NCBI GenBank assembly: GCA_023386795.1
Contig: JAEWJB010000175.1
Location: 1 to 28,555, forward strand
Direction: 5' to 3'
Length of the DNA: 28,555 bases
Source of the DNA: Pseudomonadota bacterium
GTDB lineage: Bacteria; Pseudomonadota; Gammaproteobacteria; Xanthomonadales; Xanthomonadaceae
Shown here: one piece after another, positions 14,851 through 23,212 of the stretch
Layout of the letters: each line of letters begins with the position of its first letter
Numbering within the stretch: position 1 is the stretch's first letter
Program-made: the position numbers and the translations under genes
Notes under the pieces: model-generated
Seen by the model: the letters and a program-made list of their open reading frames with translations, nothing else
Told to the model about the DNA's origin: nothing
Databases searched by the model: none

Positions 14851-16384
14851 GCTGTCCGTGCAGTCCTTCGGCAGCGCGCCGCTGGCGATCGAATCGGTGG
14901 TGGGCCTGGCTCGCCGCACCCACCTCGCCGCGCTGAGCGACGACGCGGCGTTCCGCGCGCGCATCCAGCGCGGCGCCGACTTCCTGGATCGACTGCTCGC
15001 CGAGGAAGGCGTCATCTACGGCGTCACCACCGGCTATGGCGATTCGTGCACGGTGAACATCCCGCCGCGGCTGGTCGCCGAACTGCCGCACCACCTCTAC
15101 ACCTACCACGGCTGCGGCCTGGGTCGTTTCCTGGACGAGGAAGAAACGCGCGCGGTGCTCGCCGCGCGGCTGGCCTCGCTCAGCCGCGGCATGTCCGGCG
15201 TGAGCCTGCCGCTACTCGAAGGCCTGGCCACGCTGTTGCGCCACGACGTGCTGCCGCTGATCCCGGCCGAAGGTTCGGTCGGCGCGAGCGGCGACCTTAC
15301 CCCGCTGTCCTACGTCGCGGCGGTGCTGTGCGGCGAGCGCGAGGTGATGTACCAGGGCGAGTGCCGCCCCGCCGCCGAGGTCCTGGCGCAGATCGGCATG
15401 AAGCCCCTGAAGCTGCGCCCGAAGGAAGGGCTGGCGATCATGAACGGCACCGCGGTGATGACCGCGCTGGCCTGCCTGGCCTGGCGCCGCGCCGACTACC
15501 TTTCGCGCCTGGCCACGCGCCTGACAGCGTTCAACGTGCTGGCCAGCAACGGCAACGCGCACCATTTCGATGAAGTGCTGTTCTCGGCCAAGCCGCATCC
15601 AGGCCAGACGCGCGTGGCCGCCCGGCTGCGCGAGGACCTGCACAGCGACCGCCCCAGCCGCAACGACCAGCGCCTGCAGGACCGCTACTCGCTGCGCTGC
15701 GCGCCTCACGTCATCGGCGTGCTGGAAGACGCGCTGCCGTTCCTGCGCCAGCTGATCGAAACCGAGCTCAACAGCGCCAACGACAACCCGCTGATCGACC
15801 CGGACGGCGAACGGATCCTGCACGGCGGCCACTTCTACGGCGGACATATCGCGCTGGCGATGGACACGTTGAAGAATGCCGTGGCCAATATCGCCGACCT
15901 GCTCGACCGCCAGCTCGCCCTGCTGGTGGACAGCCGCTACAACCACGGCCTGCCGGCCAACCTCTCCGGCGTCACCGGGGAGCGCGCGCCGATCAACCAC
16001 GGCCTGAAGGCGCTGCAGATCAGCGTCTCGGCGTGGACGGCCGAAGCGCTCAAGCTGACCATGCCGGCCTCGGTGTTCTCCCGCTCCACCGAATGCCACA
16101 ACCAGGACAAGGTGAGCATGGGCACCATCGCCGCACGCGACTGCCTGCGCGTGCTGACGCTGGCCGAGCAGGTGGTGGCGGCGATGCTGATCGCCGCGCG
16201 CCAGGGCATCACCCTGCGCGAGCGCGTGCAGGAACGGGCCGCGCTTGGCAGCGAGGCCGAGGCCATGCACCAGGACCTGTGCGAGCGCATCGCGCTGGTC
16301 GAGGAAGATCGCGCCCTGGATGGCGAACTGCGCGCGCTGGTCGCGCATATCCGCCAGGAGCAATGGGCCCTGTATGTCCACTGA
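14834..16384 (+). CDS. MIO-type aromatic amino acid ammonia lyase (HAL/TAL-like)
   Basis: A 516-residue protein of the histidine/tyrosine/phenylalanine ammonia-lyase family, the usual bacterial length. The self-forming MIO cofactor motif Ala151-Ser152-Gly153 is intact in GSVGASGDLTPLSY. YGVTTGYGD supplies the catalytic Tyr region, and ELNSANDNPL, HGLPANLSG and NQDKVSMGT are family landmarks. The substrate-selecting pair is Tyr91-His92, unlike Ser-His in histidine lyases and His-Leu in the Rhodobacter tyrosine lyase; also HGGHFYGG replaces the common GGNFHG. The substrate therefore cannot be assigned: tyrosine to coumarate is a reasonable guess given the aryl pigment context. Two ATGs (14834, 14840) are possible; both overlap the preceding gene. 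Confidence 0.9.
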   Translation: MKMDNELSVQSFGSAPLAIESVVGLARRTHLAALSDDAAFRARIQRGADFLDRLLAEEGVIYGVTTGYGDSCTVNIPPRLVAELPHHLYTYHGCGLGRFLDEEETRAVLAARLASLSRGMSGVSLPLLEGLATLLRHDVLPLIPAEGSVGASGDLTPLSYVAAVLCGEREVMYQGECRPAAEVLAQIGMKPLKLRPKEGLAIMNGTAVMTALACLAWRRADYLSRLATRLTAFNVLASNGNAHHFDEVLFSAKPHPGQTRVAARLREDLHSDRPSRNDQRLQDRYSLRCAPHVIGVLEDALPFLRQLIETELNSANDNPLIDPDGERILHGGHFYGGHIALAMDTLKNAVANIADLLDRQLALLVDSRYNHGLPANLSGVTGERAPINHGLKALQISVSAWTAEALKLTMPASVFSRSTECHNQDKVSMGTIAARDCLRVLTLAEQVVAAMLIAARQGITLRERVQERAALGSEAEAMHQDLCERIALVEEDRALDGELRALVAHIRQEQWALYVH

Positions 16385-16793
16385 GCTGTCCATCGAGATC
16401 GAACTGAGCCCGGCCTTCCATGACTGCGATGCGATGCACGTGGTCTGGCACGGGAATTACTTCAAGTACTTCGAGATCGCCCGCTGCGCACTGCTGGCGC
16501 GGCACGGCTACGACTACCCGCAGATGCAGGCGTCCGGCTACTTGTGGCCGGTGGTCGACACGCGGGTGAAGTACATCCGTCCGCTGTTGTATGCGCAGCC
16601 CTTGAAAGTGTCCGCGCGCATCAGCGAGTACGAGAACCGGCTGAAGTTCGAGTACGAGATCCGCGACGCCGGCACCGGCCAGGTGCTGACCCGCGCGCAT
16701 ACGATCCAGGTCGCCGTGCTCGCCACCACCGGCGAGCTGCAATATGTCTGTCCTCCCATTTTGTGGGAGCGGCTGGGAGTGCATCCGCAATGA
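16374..16793 (+). CDS. 4HBT-type acyl thioesterase (ApeK-like)
   Basis: A 139-residue hot-dog thioesterase of the YbgC/4-hydroxybenzoyl-CoA thioesterase type. The N-terminal HDCDAMHVVWHGNYFKYFE holds the nucleophilic Asp (Asp19, the second Asp of DCD), and VDTRVKYIRPLLYAQPL follows in the expected place. It could release the finished aryl polyene from ACP or edit stalled intermediates. It overlaps the ammonia-lyase gene by 11 bp and the LolA-like gene by 4 bp. The last 15 residues (from YVCPPILWERLG) are encoded by a CTCCCA/TGGGAG hairpin that resembles the head of a REP element, so this tail may not be ancestral. Confidence 0.9.
   Translation: MSTELSIEIELSPAFHDCDAMHVVWHGNYFKYFEIARCALLARHGYDYPQMQASGYLWPVVDTRVKYIRPLLYAQPLKVSARISEYENRLKFEYEIRDAGTGQVLTRAHTIQVAVLATTGELQYVCPPILWERLGVHPQ
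16753..16779 (+). repeat. REP-like hairpin with two alternative partners at the thioesterase-LolA junction
   Basis: CTCCCA (16753-16758) can pair with TGGGAG at 16764-16769 or with the second TGGGAG at 16774-16779. The second copy contains the GGAG that would serve the ATG at 16790. The first pairing leaves that site free, the second hides it. The core TTGTGGGAGCGGCT resembles the heads of REP sequences in pseudomonads and xanthomonads. Confidence 0.4.
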
Positions 16794-17413
16794 AGTCCCT
16801 GGTGTTGTCGCTCGCGCTGGCCCTGCTGCCGGCGCTGCCCGTCCTGGCCGCGCCCGCCGTGCCCCCGGAACTGGCGCAGGTGCAGCAGCGCGTGGCGCGT
16901 CCGGCGCTGCTGCGCGCTGATTTCGTGCAGGAAAAGCAGGTCGCCGGATTCCGCAACCCGCTGCGTTCGCAAGGCCAGTTCGTGCTGGCCCAGGAACGCG
17001 GGGTGATCTGGCGCACGCTCAAGCCGTTCCCCTCCGACGTCGTGCTCACCCGCGACCGCATCCTCAGCCGCCAGGCCGACGGCAGCGTGCAGGTCGAGGT
17101 GGATGGCCGGCAGCAACCGGCGCTGCGCGCGATCAACGCGATGATGTTCGCGCTGATGAGTGGCGACGTACAGGCGATGTCGGCCAGCTTCGAGGTGCGC
17201 GCCGAACTGCTACCGGGCAACGGCTGGCGCCTGCACCTCACGCCGCGTTCGGCGATGCTTGCCAAGGCCTTCGCCTCGCTGCAACTGGAAGGCGACCAAT
17301 ACGTGCGCAAGGTGGAAATCGAGGAAGCCAACCACGACCGCACCCGCCTGAGCTTCGACAACTTCCGCCAGGCGCCGCCGCTGGCCGCCGACGAGGCCCG
17401 CAGCCTTGAGTGA
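16790..17413 (+). CDS. LolA-like outer membrane lipoprotein carrier (ApeL-like)
   Basis: A 207-residue exported protein. Residues 1-20 (MKSLVLSLALALLPALPVLA) are a signal peptide, so the mature protein is periplasmic. The rest has the LolA pattern: RADFVQEKQVAGFRNPL, SQGQFVLAQERGVIWRTLKPF and VVLTRDRI, an extended half-barrel that binds a lipid chain. Within aryl polyene clusters this LolA relative is thought to ferry the pigment-lipid across the periplasm rather than lipoproteins. Its ATG overlaps the thioesterase stop by 4 bp, with GGAG 10 nt upstream inside a potentially switchable hairpin. The MMPL exporter gene starts 8 bp before its end, which fits a shared job. Confidence 0.9.
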   Translation: MKSLVLSLALALLPALPVLAAPAVPPELAQVQQRVARPALLRADFVQEKQVAGFRNPLRSQGQFVLAQERGVIWRTLKPFPSDVVLTRDRILSRQADGSVQVEVDGRQQPALRAINAMMFALMSGDVQAMSASFEVRAELLPGNGWRLHLTPRSAMLAKAFASLQLEGDQYVRKVEIEEANHDRTRLSFDNFRQAPPLAADEARSLE

Positions 17414-19760
17414 GCCGACCGCGCAGGCAGCGGGCGCCGATGCCCGCCTGCATCGTCATTGGCGTTGGGTCGGCCTGCTGTGGCTGGCCGTGGTCGTGGC
17501 GGTGGCCGCGCACCAGTGGAGCTTCTGGCGCGGCGCGCATATCGACAGCGATGTGTTGGCGCTGCTGCCGCAGGATGCCGACGATCGGCTGTTGTCCGAT
17601 GCCACCCGGCTGATCGCCGACAACAGTGCGCGCCAGGTCGTCGTGTTGCTCGGCAGCGAAAGCGCCGAGGGCGCGAAGGCGGCCCAGGTCGCGTATTCGC
17701 GCCAATTCCAGCGCGCCAACCAGGATGACGACCTGCCGCTGGAGGAGAGCGCTTCCGTCCAGGGCTGGTTCGACCAGGCGCGCGCGTTCTACGCGCCCTA
17801 CCGCGACCGCCTGCTTACCGAAGCCCAGCGCGCGCGCCTGCAGGGTAGTGACGAAGCTGCCCTTGGCCAGCAGGCGTTGGCGGCGCTGTACGGCCCGCTC
17901 GGCGCACCGCGCCTGACCGAATGGAACCGCGACCCACTCGGCCTGTGGCCGCAGTGGTGGCAGGCCCGCGCCGCCGGCACCGGCCTGCGCGTGGGCGACG
18001 ATGGCCTGCTGCAGGCCGATGGCCGCTACTGGGCGGTGATGCAGTTCCAGACCCGCGATTCGGCGTTCCGCCTCGATGGTGAACAGCGCATCGGCCAGGC
18101 GTTGGACGTCGCCGCGGCGGCCGCGCGCGCCACCGTGCCGGACCTGCGCGAACTGCGTGCCGGCGTGCCGCTGCATGCCGAGGCCGCCGCCGCGCAGGCC
18201 AACTTCGAGATCAACACCATCGGCTGGGGCTCGCTGGCGGCGGTGCTGCTGCTGGTGTGGCTGGCATTCCGCTCGCTGCGGCCGATCCTGCTGGTGGCGA
18301 TGTCGCTGCTGATCGGCTGCGCCACCGCCTTGTCGGTGACCGCGCTGGTGTTCGGCAAGGTGCACCTGCTGACGCTCGTGTTCGGCGCCAGCCTGGTCGG
18401 TGTGGCCGAGGACTACGGCATCCACTGGTTCGGCTCGCGACAGGCCGAACCGAACGCCAGCCGCTGGCAACTGCTGCGTCACCTGCTGCCCGGCCTGTGG
18501 CTGGCGCTGCTGACCAGCGCGCTGGCCTATCTCGCCCTCGGGCTGGCGCCGTTCCCCGGGCTGCGCCAGATGGCGCTGTTCTCGGTGGTCGGCCTGGCCG
18601 GTGCATTCCTCACCGTGATCGCCTGGTTCCCGCTGCTCGACAAGGGCCGCGTGCGTGAAACCCGCTTCGCCCATTGGCTGGGCGGCACGCTCGACCGCTG
18701 GCCGCGGCTGGGGCAGGGCAGCGGCAAGATCGCCGTGGTGCTGGGCGTCGCGGCATCGGTGGTGATTGCCGGCGGCCTGCTGCGCCTGCACCCCAACGAT
18801 GACCTGCGCAGCCTGCAATCCTCGCCGCCGGCGTTGATGGCGCAGCAGATCGAAGTCGGGCGGTTGCTCGGCATGCCGAGCCCCGCGCAGTTTTTCCTGG
18901 TGCAGGGCGCCGATGCCGAACAGGTGCTGCAGCGCGAGCAGGTGCTGGTCGGCAAGCTCGACGCGCTGGAAGCGCAAGGCCGCATCGGCGGGCACCAGGC
19001 GATCAGCGACTGGTGGCCTTCGCAATCGCGCCAGCAGGCCGATGCCGCGCTGACCGCGCGCATCGAAGCCAGCGTGCTGGCGCAGGTCGGCCAAGCCACC
19101 GGCGAGACGCTGGCGCGCCCGGCCTATGCCGCACCGGCCGGCGTCGAGGCCTTCCTGCGCGACCCGGTTTCGCTGCCGTTCCGCCACCTGTGGCTGGGCA
19201 AGCTCGGTAGCGGCCAGGCCTCGGTGGTGATGGTCGACGACCTCTCCCGTGCCGACGCGCTGGCCACGCTGCGTGCACAGGCCAATGGGCTGGACGGCGT
19301 GCGCTGGGTCGATCGCACCGCGGATTTCTCCCAGCTGCTCGGCCACTACCGCCGCATGATGGGCGCGCTGCTGCTGGCCGGCGTGGTGCTGGTGTTCGGC
19401 GTGCTCGCCTGGCGCTATCGCCGCCAATCCTGGCGCGTCATCACCCCGACGCTGCTCGCCGGGTTGCTCACCGTGGCGCTGCTGGGGTGGTTCGGCCAGC
19501 CGTTGCTGCTGTTCAACGTGCTGGCATTGCTGCTGCTGCTCGGCATGGGCATCGACTACGGCATCTTCCTGCTCGAACACCGCGGCGACCGCAGTGCGTG
19601 GCTGTCGGTATGCGTGGGTGCGGCCAGTACGTGGCTGTCGTTTGGCCTGCTGGCGCTGTCCTCCACGCCGGCGCTGCGCGCGTTCGGCCTGACGCTGCTG
19701 TTCGGCATCGGGCTGGTGTGGCTCATCACCCCGCTGTTCCGTCCCGCGCCGCACGACTGA
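17406..19760 (+). CDS. MMPL/RND-type exporter of the aryl polyene cluster (ApeM-like)
   Basis: A 784-residue RND-superfamily inner-membrane transporter with the usual two-fold layout: a helix near 25-43, a periplasmic domain (about 45-260), a helix bundle (about 265-425), a second periplasmic domain (about 450-640) and a last helix bundle (about 645-775). Asp-Tyr pairs in equivalent helices of the two halves (Asp336-Tyr337 in VAEDYGIHWF, Asp717-Tyr718 in GMGIDYGIFLLEH) fit the proton relay of MmpL proteins. It should export the polyene lipid to the LolA-like carrier, driven by the proton gradient. The start is a TTG at 17406 with GAGG 9 nt upstream and an 8-bp overlap; no ATG exists near it in frame. 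Confidence 0.9.
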   Translation: MSEPTAQAAGADARLHRHWRWVGLLWLAVVVAVAAHQWSFWRGAHIDSDVLALLPQDADDRLLSDATRLIADNSARQVVVLLGSESAEGAKAAQVAYSRQFQRANQDDDLPLEESASVQGWFDQARAFYAPYRDRLLTEAQRARLQGSDEAALGQQALAALYGPLGAPRLTEWNRDPLGLWPQWWQARAAGTGLRVGDDGLLQADGRYWAVMQFQTRDSAFRLDGEQRIGQALDVAAAAARATVPDLRELRAGVPLHAEAAAAQANFEINTIGWGSLAAVLLLVWLAFRSLRPILLVAMSLLIGCATALSVTALVFGKVHLLTLVFGASLVGVAEDYGIHWFGSRQAEPNASRWQLLRHLLPGLWLALLTSALAYLALGLAPFPGLRQMALFSVVGLAGAFLTVIAWFPLLDKGRVRETRFAHWLGGTLDRWPRLGQGSGKIAVVLGVAASVVIAGGLLRLHPNDDLRSLQSSPPALMAQQIEVGRLLGMPSPAQFFLVQGADAEQVLQREQVLVGKLDALEAQGRIGGHQAISDWWPSQSRQQADAALTARIEASVLAQVGQATGETLARPAYAAPAGVEAFLRDPVSLPFRHLWLGKLGSGQASVVMVDDLSRADALATLRAQANGLDGVRWVDRTADFSQLLGHYRRMMGALLLAGVVLVFGVLAWRYRRQSWRVITPTLLAGLLTVALLGWFGQPLLLFNVLALLLLLGMGIDYGIFLLEHRGDRSAWLSVCVGAASTWLSFGLLALSSTPALRAFGLTLLFGIGLVWLITPLFRPAPHD

Positions 19761-19783
19761 TCTCCTCCTAACAAGGCCTTCGC

Positions 19784-21025
19784 ATGACCCGTTCTACGGA
19801 AAGAACCGAAATCCTCGTCGTTGGCGCCGGACCGGCCGGCTCGGTCGCCGCCGCGCTGCTGCGCGGGCAGGGCCGACAGGTGGTGATGATCGAGCGCGAG
19901 CAGTTCCCGCGCTTCTCCATCGGCGAAAGCCTGCTGCCGCAGAGCATGGAGTACATCGAACAGGCGGGCCTGCTGCAGGACGTGATCGAGGCGGGCTTCC
20001 AGTACAAGAACGGCGCGGCGTTCGTGCGGGGCGAACGCACTACCCAGTTCGACTTCCGCGACAAGTTCTCCCCCGGCTGGGGCACCACCTACCAGGTGCA
20101 GCGCGCAGATTTCGACCACGTGCTGGCCAAGGGCGCGCAGCGCCTGGGCACCGACCTGCGCTTCGGCCACGAAGTGCTGGCCATGCGGCCGGGCAGGCAG
20201 CCGGAAGTGGATGTGCGTGCACCGGATGGCCGCGAGTACACCGTGCAGGCCGACTTCGTGCTCGATGCCAGTGGCTTCGCGCGCCTGCTGCCACGCCTGC
20301 TCAAGCTGGAGTCGCCCTCGAACTTCCCGGTGCGCGGCGCGATCTTCACCCACGTGCGCGACCACATCGCGCCGGGATCGGGCTTCGACCGCAACAAGAT
20401 CCTCATCACCACCCATCCCGAGCACGTGGACGTGTGGTACTGGACGATCCCCTTCTCCAACGGCTGCTGTTCGCTGGGGGTGGTGGCCGAGCCGTCGTTC
20501 TTCGACCGCTATCCGGGTGACGACCTGGCCAAGCTCCAGGCCATCGTCGGCGAGGACCCGAACCTGACCCGCCTGCTTGCACGGGCCGAGTGGGCCGTGC
20601 TGCCGGTGCGTCGCATCACCGGCTACTCGGCCAACGTCAGTTCGCTGCATGGAGAGGGCTATGCGCTGCTTGGCAATGCCGGCGAATTCCTCGACCCGGT
20701 GTTCTCCTCCGGCGTCACCATCGCCTTCAAGTCCGCCCAGCTGGCCGCCGATGGCATCGCACGCCACTATGCGGGCGAGGCGGTGGACTGGGAAACCGCG
20801 TTCGACGAGCCGTTGCGCTACGGCGTGAAAGCCTTCCGTCGATTCGTCGAAGCCTGGTACGCCGGTGGCTTCCAGAAGATCATCTATCACCCCGACCCGC
20901 AGCCGGAGATACGCCGCATGATCTGCTCCATCCTCGCCGGCTATGCGTGGGACCGCGACAACCCGTACGTGTCCGACCCCAGCGGCCGTCGCCTGAGGGT
21001 GCTGGAGGAACTGTGCAGCGCCTGA
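19784..21025 (+). CDS. flavin-dependent halogenase-like oxidoreductase
   Basis: A 413-residue FAD enzyme of the tryptophan-halogenase superfamily. It has the N-terminal dinucleotide fold VVGAGPAGS (Gly14-Gly19), FSIGESLLPQ, Lys75 in GFQYKNGAAF at the place of the catalytic Lys79 of PrnA, and the halogenase hallmark WxWxIP as WYWTIP (residues 218-223). The C-terminal AGEFLDPVFSSGVTIAF is also typical. Xanthomonadins are brominated aryl polyenes, so aryl halogenation is the likely role; a hydroxylase-like or inactive relative cannot be excluded. The substrate may be ACP-bound. It follows the exporter after a 23-bp gap with an AAGG ribosome site, and overlaps the next gene by 13 bp. Confidence 0.85.
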   Translation: MTRSTERTEILVVGAGPAGSVAAALLRGQGRQVVMIEREQFPRFSIGESLLPQSMEYIEQAGLLQDVIEAGFQYKNGAAFVRGERTTQFDFRDKFSPGWGTTYQVQRADFDHVLAKGAQRLGTDLRFGHEVLAMRPGRQPEVDVRAPDGREYTVQADFVLDASGFARLLPRLLKLESPSNFPVRGAIFTHVRDHIAPGSGFDRNKILITTHPEHVDVWYWTIPFSNGCCSLGVVAEPSFFDRYPGDDLAKLQAIVGEDPNLTRLLARAEWAVLPVRRITGYSANVSSLHGEGYALLGNAGEFLDPVFSSGVTIAFKSAQLAADGIARHYAGEAVDWETAFDEPLRYGVKAFRRFVEAWYAGGFQKIIYHPDPQPEIRRMICSILAGYAWDRDNPYVSDPSGRRLRVLEELCSA

Positions 21026-21573
21026 TCGCCCGCATCCTGCTGCTGGCCTGCGCGCTGCTGCTGGCGGCCTGCGCCGGCCCGCGCGTGCGCGCGCCGGCCA
21101 TCGCGCTGCCGCCGTTGCAGCTGTCGCCCGCCTCGCTCGGACAGCCGCTCGCCTTGCAGCAGCGCCTGGTCTTCAGCTACGGCAGCCATCGCAGCACGCT
21201 CGATGCCCTGCTGGAGGCCGACGCCAGCGAAGTGCGCCTGGCCGTTCAGGCGCTCGGCCAGACCGGCGTAACCCTGCGCTGGGACGGCCACACGCTGCAG
21301 CAACAGCGTGCGCCGTGGCTGCCGCCGCAGGTGCGCGGCGAGCGCGTGCTCGACGACCTGCAGTTCGCGCTGTGGCCGGCCGGCGCCGTGCGTGCCGCGC
21401 TGCCTGCGGGCTGGGTGATGGTCGAGCAGGGCGCCACGCGCCAGCTCGAGCACGACGGCACGCCCTGGCTGGTGCTGGAGCGCCACGATGCCAGCCACCA
21501 GACCTTGCGCAACCTGGCCGAGGGCTATGCCCTGGATATCGAATCGGCCCCGCTGGAATCCAATCCGCAGTGA
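21013..21573 (+). CDS. DUF3261 outer membrane lipoprotein (ApeN-like)
   Basis: A 186-residue predicted lipoprotein with a signal peptide and lipobox LAAC (lipidated Cys near residue 18). The mature region is beta-rich with ALQQRLVFSYGSHRSTLDALLEAD at the start, which recalls DUF3261 lipoproteins found in aryl polyene clusters. It may receive the pigment from the LolA-like carrier at the outer membrane, in the way LolB receives lipoproteins from LolA; this is inference from context. The GTG start at 21013 has a perfect GGAGG 4 nt upstream and lies within the end of the halogenase gene. The stop overlaps the next start by 4 bp. Confidence 0.82.
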   Translation: MQRLIARILLLACALLLAACAGPRVRAPAIALPPLQLSPASLGQPLALQQRLVFSYGSHRSTLDALLEADASEVRLAVQALGQTGVTLRWDGHTLQQQRAPWLPPQVRGERVLDDLQFALWPAGAVRAALPAGWVMVEQGATRQLEHDGTPWLVLERHDASHQTLRNLAEGYALDIESAPLESNPQ

Positions 21574-22760
21574 AAGACGTGTTCCTCAATGAAATGGGCG
21601 TGGTATGCGCGCTCGGTGGCGATGCCGAATCGGTGCGCCACGCGCTGTTCGACCCCCATCGCCCGGCCAATGCCGCCACCGAGGCGGTGACGCCCGGCCG
21701 TCCGCTGGTACTGGGCCAGGTCACCACGCCGCTGCCGGCGATGGACGACATGCCGGTCGAACTGCGCGGGCGCAACAACGCACTGCTGCGCCAGGCCTAT
21801 GCGTCGATCGCCCCGGCCGTGGCCGCGGCGATCGAGCGCCACGGCCCGGCGCGCGTGGCGGTGGTGCTGGGCACCAGCACCTCGGGCATCGGCGAGGCCG
21901 AACACGCGCTGCGCCAGCGTGCCGCCGGCCAGCCCTGGCCGGAAGATTTCCATTACGCACAGCAGGAAATGGGCACGCCGGCGCGCTTCGTCCGCCAGCT
22001 GAGCGGTGCCCGCGGGCCGGCCTGGACGGTCTCCACCGCCTGCTCGTCCAGCGCCAAGGCGATGATGTCGGCCGCGCGCCTGCTGCGCGCAGGGTTGGCC
22101 GATGCAGTGATCGCCGGTGGTGCCGATTCGCTGTGCCGCTTCACCGTCGAAGGGTTCAGCGCGTTGGAGTCGGTGTCGGCCCAGCGTTGCAATCCGTTCT
22201 CGCGCAATCGCGAAGGCATCAATATTGGCGAGGGCGCCGCGCTGTTCCTGATGACTCGCGGCGAGGGCGAGGTGCGCTTGTCCGGCTGGGGCGAAACCTC
22301 CGATGCGCATCACCTGTCCGCGCCCGACCCGGCGGGCACCGGCGCGATCGAGGCCATAGGCCAGGCCCTGGCCCGTGCCGGCCTGACCCCTGCGCAGATC
22401 GACTACGTCAATCTGCACGGCACGGCCACCCGCCAGAACGATGCGATGGAAAGCCGCGCCGTGCAGGCGGTATTCGGCGCGCCGGTGGCGGCCAGCGCCA
22501 CCAAGCCGCTCACCGGCCACACATTGGGCGCGGCCGGGGCGATCGAGGCTGCGCTGTGCTGGCTCACGCTGGCACGCAATCCAGCCGGCCTGCTGCCACC
22601 GCACTGGTGGGACGGCGAGGCCGATCCCGAGCTGCCGCCGCTGGCGCTGGTCGCGCCCGGCCAGGCCTCCGCGCGCGCGCCACGCCACCTGCTCAGCCAT
22701 TCCTTCGCGTTCGGCGGCAGCAACGCCGTGCTGGCCTTCTCGAAGGCGGCAGGCCGATGA
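21570..22760 (+). CDS. beta-ketoacyl-ACP synthase (ApeO-like)
   Basis: A 396-residue type II ketosynthase with the complete triad: Cys158 in VSTACSSSAK, His283 in NLHGTATRQND and His317 in PLTGHTLGAAG. The gene starts at a GTG (21570) that overlaps the preceding stop by 4 bp (GTGA). In aryl polyene biosynthesis the ApeO ketosynthase works with the chain-length factor ApeC to extend the aryl starter by malonyl-ACP; the chain-length factor here is the first gene of the operon, 12 kb upstream, so co-translation does not bring them together. It forms one of a run of five tightly joined synthase genes (21570-25181). Confidence 0.93.
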   Translation: MKDVFLNEMGVVCALGGDAESVRHALFDPHRPANAATEAVTPGRPLVLGQVTTPLPAMDDMPVELRGRNNALLRQAYASIAPAVAAAIERHGPARVAVVLGTSTSGIGEAEHALRQRAAGQPWPEDFHYAQQEMGTPARFVRQLSGARGPAWTVSTACSSSAKAMMSAARLLRAGLADAVIAGGADSLCRFTVEGFSALESVSAQRCNPFSRNREGINIGEGAALFLMTRGEGEVRLSGWGETSDAHHLSAPDPAGTGAIEAIGQALARAGLTPAQIDYVNLHGTATRQNDAMESRAVQAVFGAPVAASATKPLTGHTLGAAGAIEAALCWLTLARNPAGLLPPHWWDGEADPELPPLALVAPGQASARAPRHLLSHSFAFGGSNAVLAFSKAAGR

Positions 22761-23212
22761 ACACACCCTACGACATCGAGCAGGTCATCCCGCACCGCGG
22801 CCTGATGCGGTTCGTCGACCGGGTGCTGGACTGCGGCGAGGAGCACATCATCGCCGAGCTCCGCGTGCCCGCTGACGCGCTGTTCGGCGACGCGGGCGGC
22901 GTGCCGGCGTGGGTGGGCGTGGAATACATGGCGCAGACGGTCGCCGCCTGGGCCGGGCATCGCGCCCGCGCCCGCGGCGAGGAACCGACGATCGGCTTCC
23001 TGCTCGGCACCCGCCGCTACCAGGCGCATACGCCACGTTTCGACGCCGGCGCCGTGCTGCGGGTGGAGGCACGCTGCGAACTGATGGGCGACAATGGCCT
23101 GGGCATGTTCGCCTGCCGCATCCTGCACGGCGAGGCGGTGCTGGCGACGGCCAACATTTCGGTTTTCGAGCCGCCCGATGCGGCGGCTTACCTGGAGAGT
23201 GGTGAGGCATGA
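22757..23212 (+). CDS. hot-dog 3-hydroxyacyl-ACP dehydratase (ApeP-like)
   Basis: A 151-residue hot-dog protein, similar to the dehydratases ApeP/COG4706. The N-terminus YDIEQVIPHRGLMRFVDRVL resembles FabZ, with the substrate-tunnel GVPAWVGVEYMAQTVAAWAGH in place of the classical HFP-x-PGV segment; the usual HFPGHPxxPGV motif is absent, so catalysis must use other residues or need a partner. The canonical motif is instead present in the dehydratase domain of the AMP-ligase fusion (His476), and the two may form a heterodimer as I recall for ApeI:ApeP in Xenorhabdus. Both junctions are 4-bp ATGA overlaps. Confidence 0.88.
   Translation: MNTPYDIEQVIPHRGLMRFVDRVLDCGEEHIIAELRVPADALFGDAGGVPAWVGVEYMAQTVAAWAGHRARARGEEPTIGFLLGTRRYQAHTPRFDAGAVLRVEARCELMGDNGLGMFACRILHGEAVLATANISVFEPPDAAAYLESGEA

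Noticed and set aside
17238..19754. An 838-codon minus-strand frame opposite the exporter
   Set aside because: Very rich in Gln/His/Arg, no motif, and opposite a well-recognised MMPL transporter; codon-position artefact.
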